A program made the position numbers and the translations under genes. 64,000 nt of DNA from Lutibacter maritimus (GTDB taxonomy: Bacteria > Bacteroidota > Bacteroidia > Flavobacteriales > Flavobacteriaceae): NCBI RefSeq assembly GCF_900116115.1, contig NZ_FOZP01000001.1, positions 1 through 64,000 of the forward strand, written 5' to 3'. The notes beneath the pieces were generated by a model. It was not told where the DNA came from and searched no databases. It worked only from the letters and a program-made list of their open reading frames with translations. Positions 63,786 through 64,000 of the stretch are shown one piece after another (position 1 is the first letter of the stretch; each line of letters starts with the position of its first letter).

Positions 63786-64000
63786 ATGACTGAAAGTAAA
63801 AAGTATATAACCGCAATTGAACATACAATTTTTGAATATATTTCAAAAGCAGCATCCAATTTACAATTAGAAACCTATGTAATTGGAGGTTTTGTACGCG
63901 ATTTTTTCTTAAAAAGAGGAACGCCTAAAGATATTGATATAGTCGCTATTGGAAGCGGTATTGATTTAGCCAACGAAGTTGCAAAATTATTACCAAATAA
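63786..64000 (+). CDS. cca: CCA tRNA nucleotidyltransferase, 5' part (runs off the window)
   Basis: The frame begins 3 bases after the Sua5-type gene and is open to the window end, about 71 residues. It has YVIGGFVRDFFLKRG followed by TPKDIDIVAIG, the class II nucleotidyltransferase signature GGxVRD-x-x-L-x5-DIDI with the two catalytic Asp. This fits a CCA-adding enzyme or poly(A) polymerase-type protein. The neighbouring tRNA-modification gene favours the CCA-adding enzyme. The 3' end is missing, so length and domain order cannot be checked. Confidence 0.88.
   Translation, partial: MTESKKYITAIEHTIFEYISKAASNLQLETYVIGGFVRDFFLKRGTPKDIDIVAIGSGIDLANEVAKLLPN

Overview
The window is a chromosomal segment of an AT-rich member of the Bacteroidota, almost certainly a marine-type Flavobacteriaceae. 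The evidence is the gliding genes gldF and gldG, the DUF2911, DUF5606 and head-GIN families, a zeaxanthin-type carotenoid operon, and many promoters of the Bacteroidota form TTG-N18-20-TAnnTTTG. Shine-Dalgarno sequences are weak throughout. The genus cannot be fixed from sequence reading alone. No rRNA, tRNA or CRISPR array was found, and no intact insertion sequence.

Layout. 0-1.9 kb: KDG kinase and KDPG aldolase, the end of a uronate (alginate or pectin type) catabolic operon. 1.9-3.1 kb: a small membrane protein, a separately transcribed 42-residue peptide gene and a 500-base stretch that may encode a leader or small RNA. 3.1-9.4 kb: a minus-strand run (THUMP-like methyltransferase, DUF1697, AI-2E transporter, gamma-glutamyltransferase, ACP phosphodiesterase) and dnaN. 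9.6-13.9 kb: a PIG-L deacetylase, a 34-residue membrane peptide and a sodium:solute symporter. 14-18.9 kb: two DUF2911 paralogues, gldG/gldF, an ABM protein and a SAM hydrolase-type enzyme. 19-31.5 kb: housekeeping genes phoH, purC, a 5'-nucleotidase, yidC, pyrG, an SDR, rpmH and carB.

31.6-37.8 kb is a carotenoid/photoprotection locus. A MerR-type regulator carries both residue signatures of the B12-dependent CarH photoreceptor family. Next to it is a six-gene operon: crtI, crtB, an unknown exported protein, crtZ, a fused lycopene cyclase and a photolyase. An inverted repeat flanks the -7 element of the operon promoter. This is the most coherent system here: a probable light- and B12-gated switch for pigment synthesis and DNA repair.

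38-49 kb: pyruvate:ferredoxin oxidoreductase, a HEPN protein, a GlmU-like protein, an ECF sigma/anti-sigma module with two beta-helical envelope proteins, and lon. 49.1-49.4 kb holds four degenerate 21-bp tandem repeats and the 3' end of a dead IS3-family transposase.

49.5-60.2 kb: SDR, mazG, DUF5606, def and, 7.7 kb further on, ruvX. Between def and ruvX sits an opposite-strand accessory block: hybrid histidine kinase, TlpA thioredoxin, DUF5694-like protein, a protein with a recently duplicated domain, a DUF6544-like protein and a SASA esterase. In relatives I expect ruvX-def-DUF5606-mazG to be contiguous, so this looks like an insertion. The window ends with dapD, a CDP-glycerol-type transferase with a TupA-like ATP-grasp partner, a Sua5/YrdC enzyme and the start of a CCA-adding enzyme.
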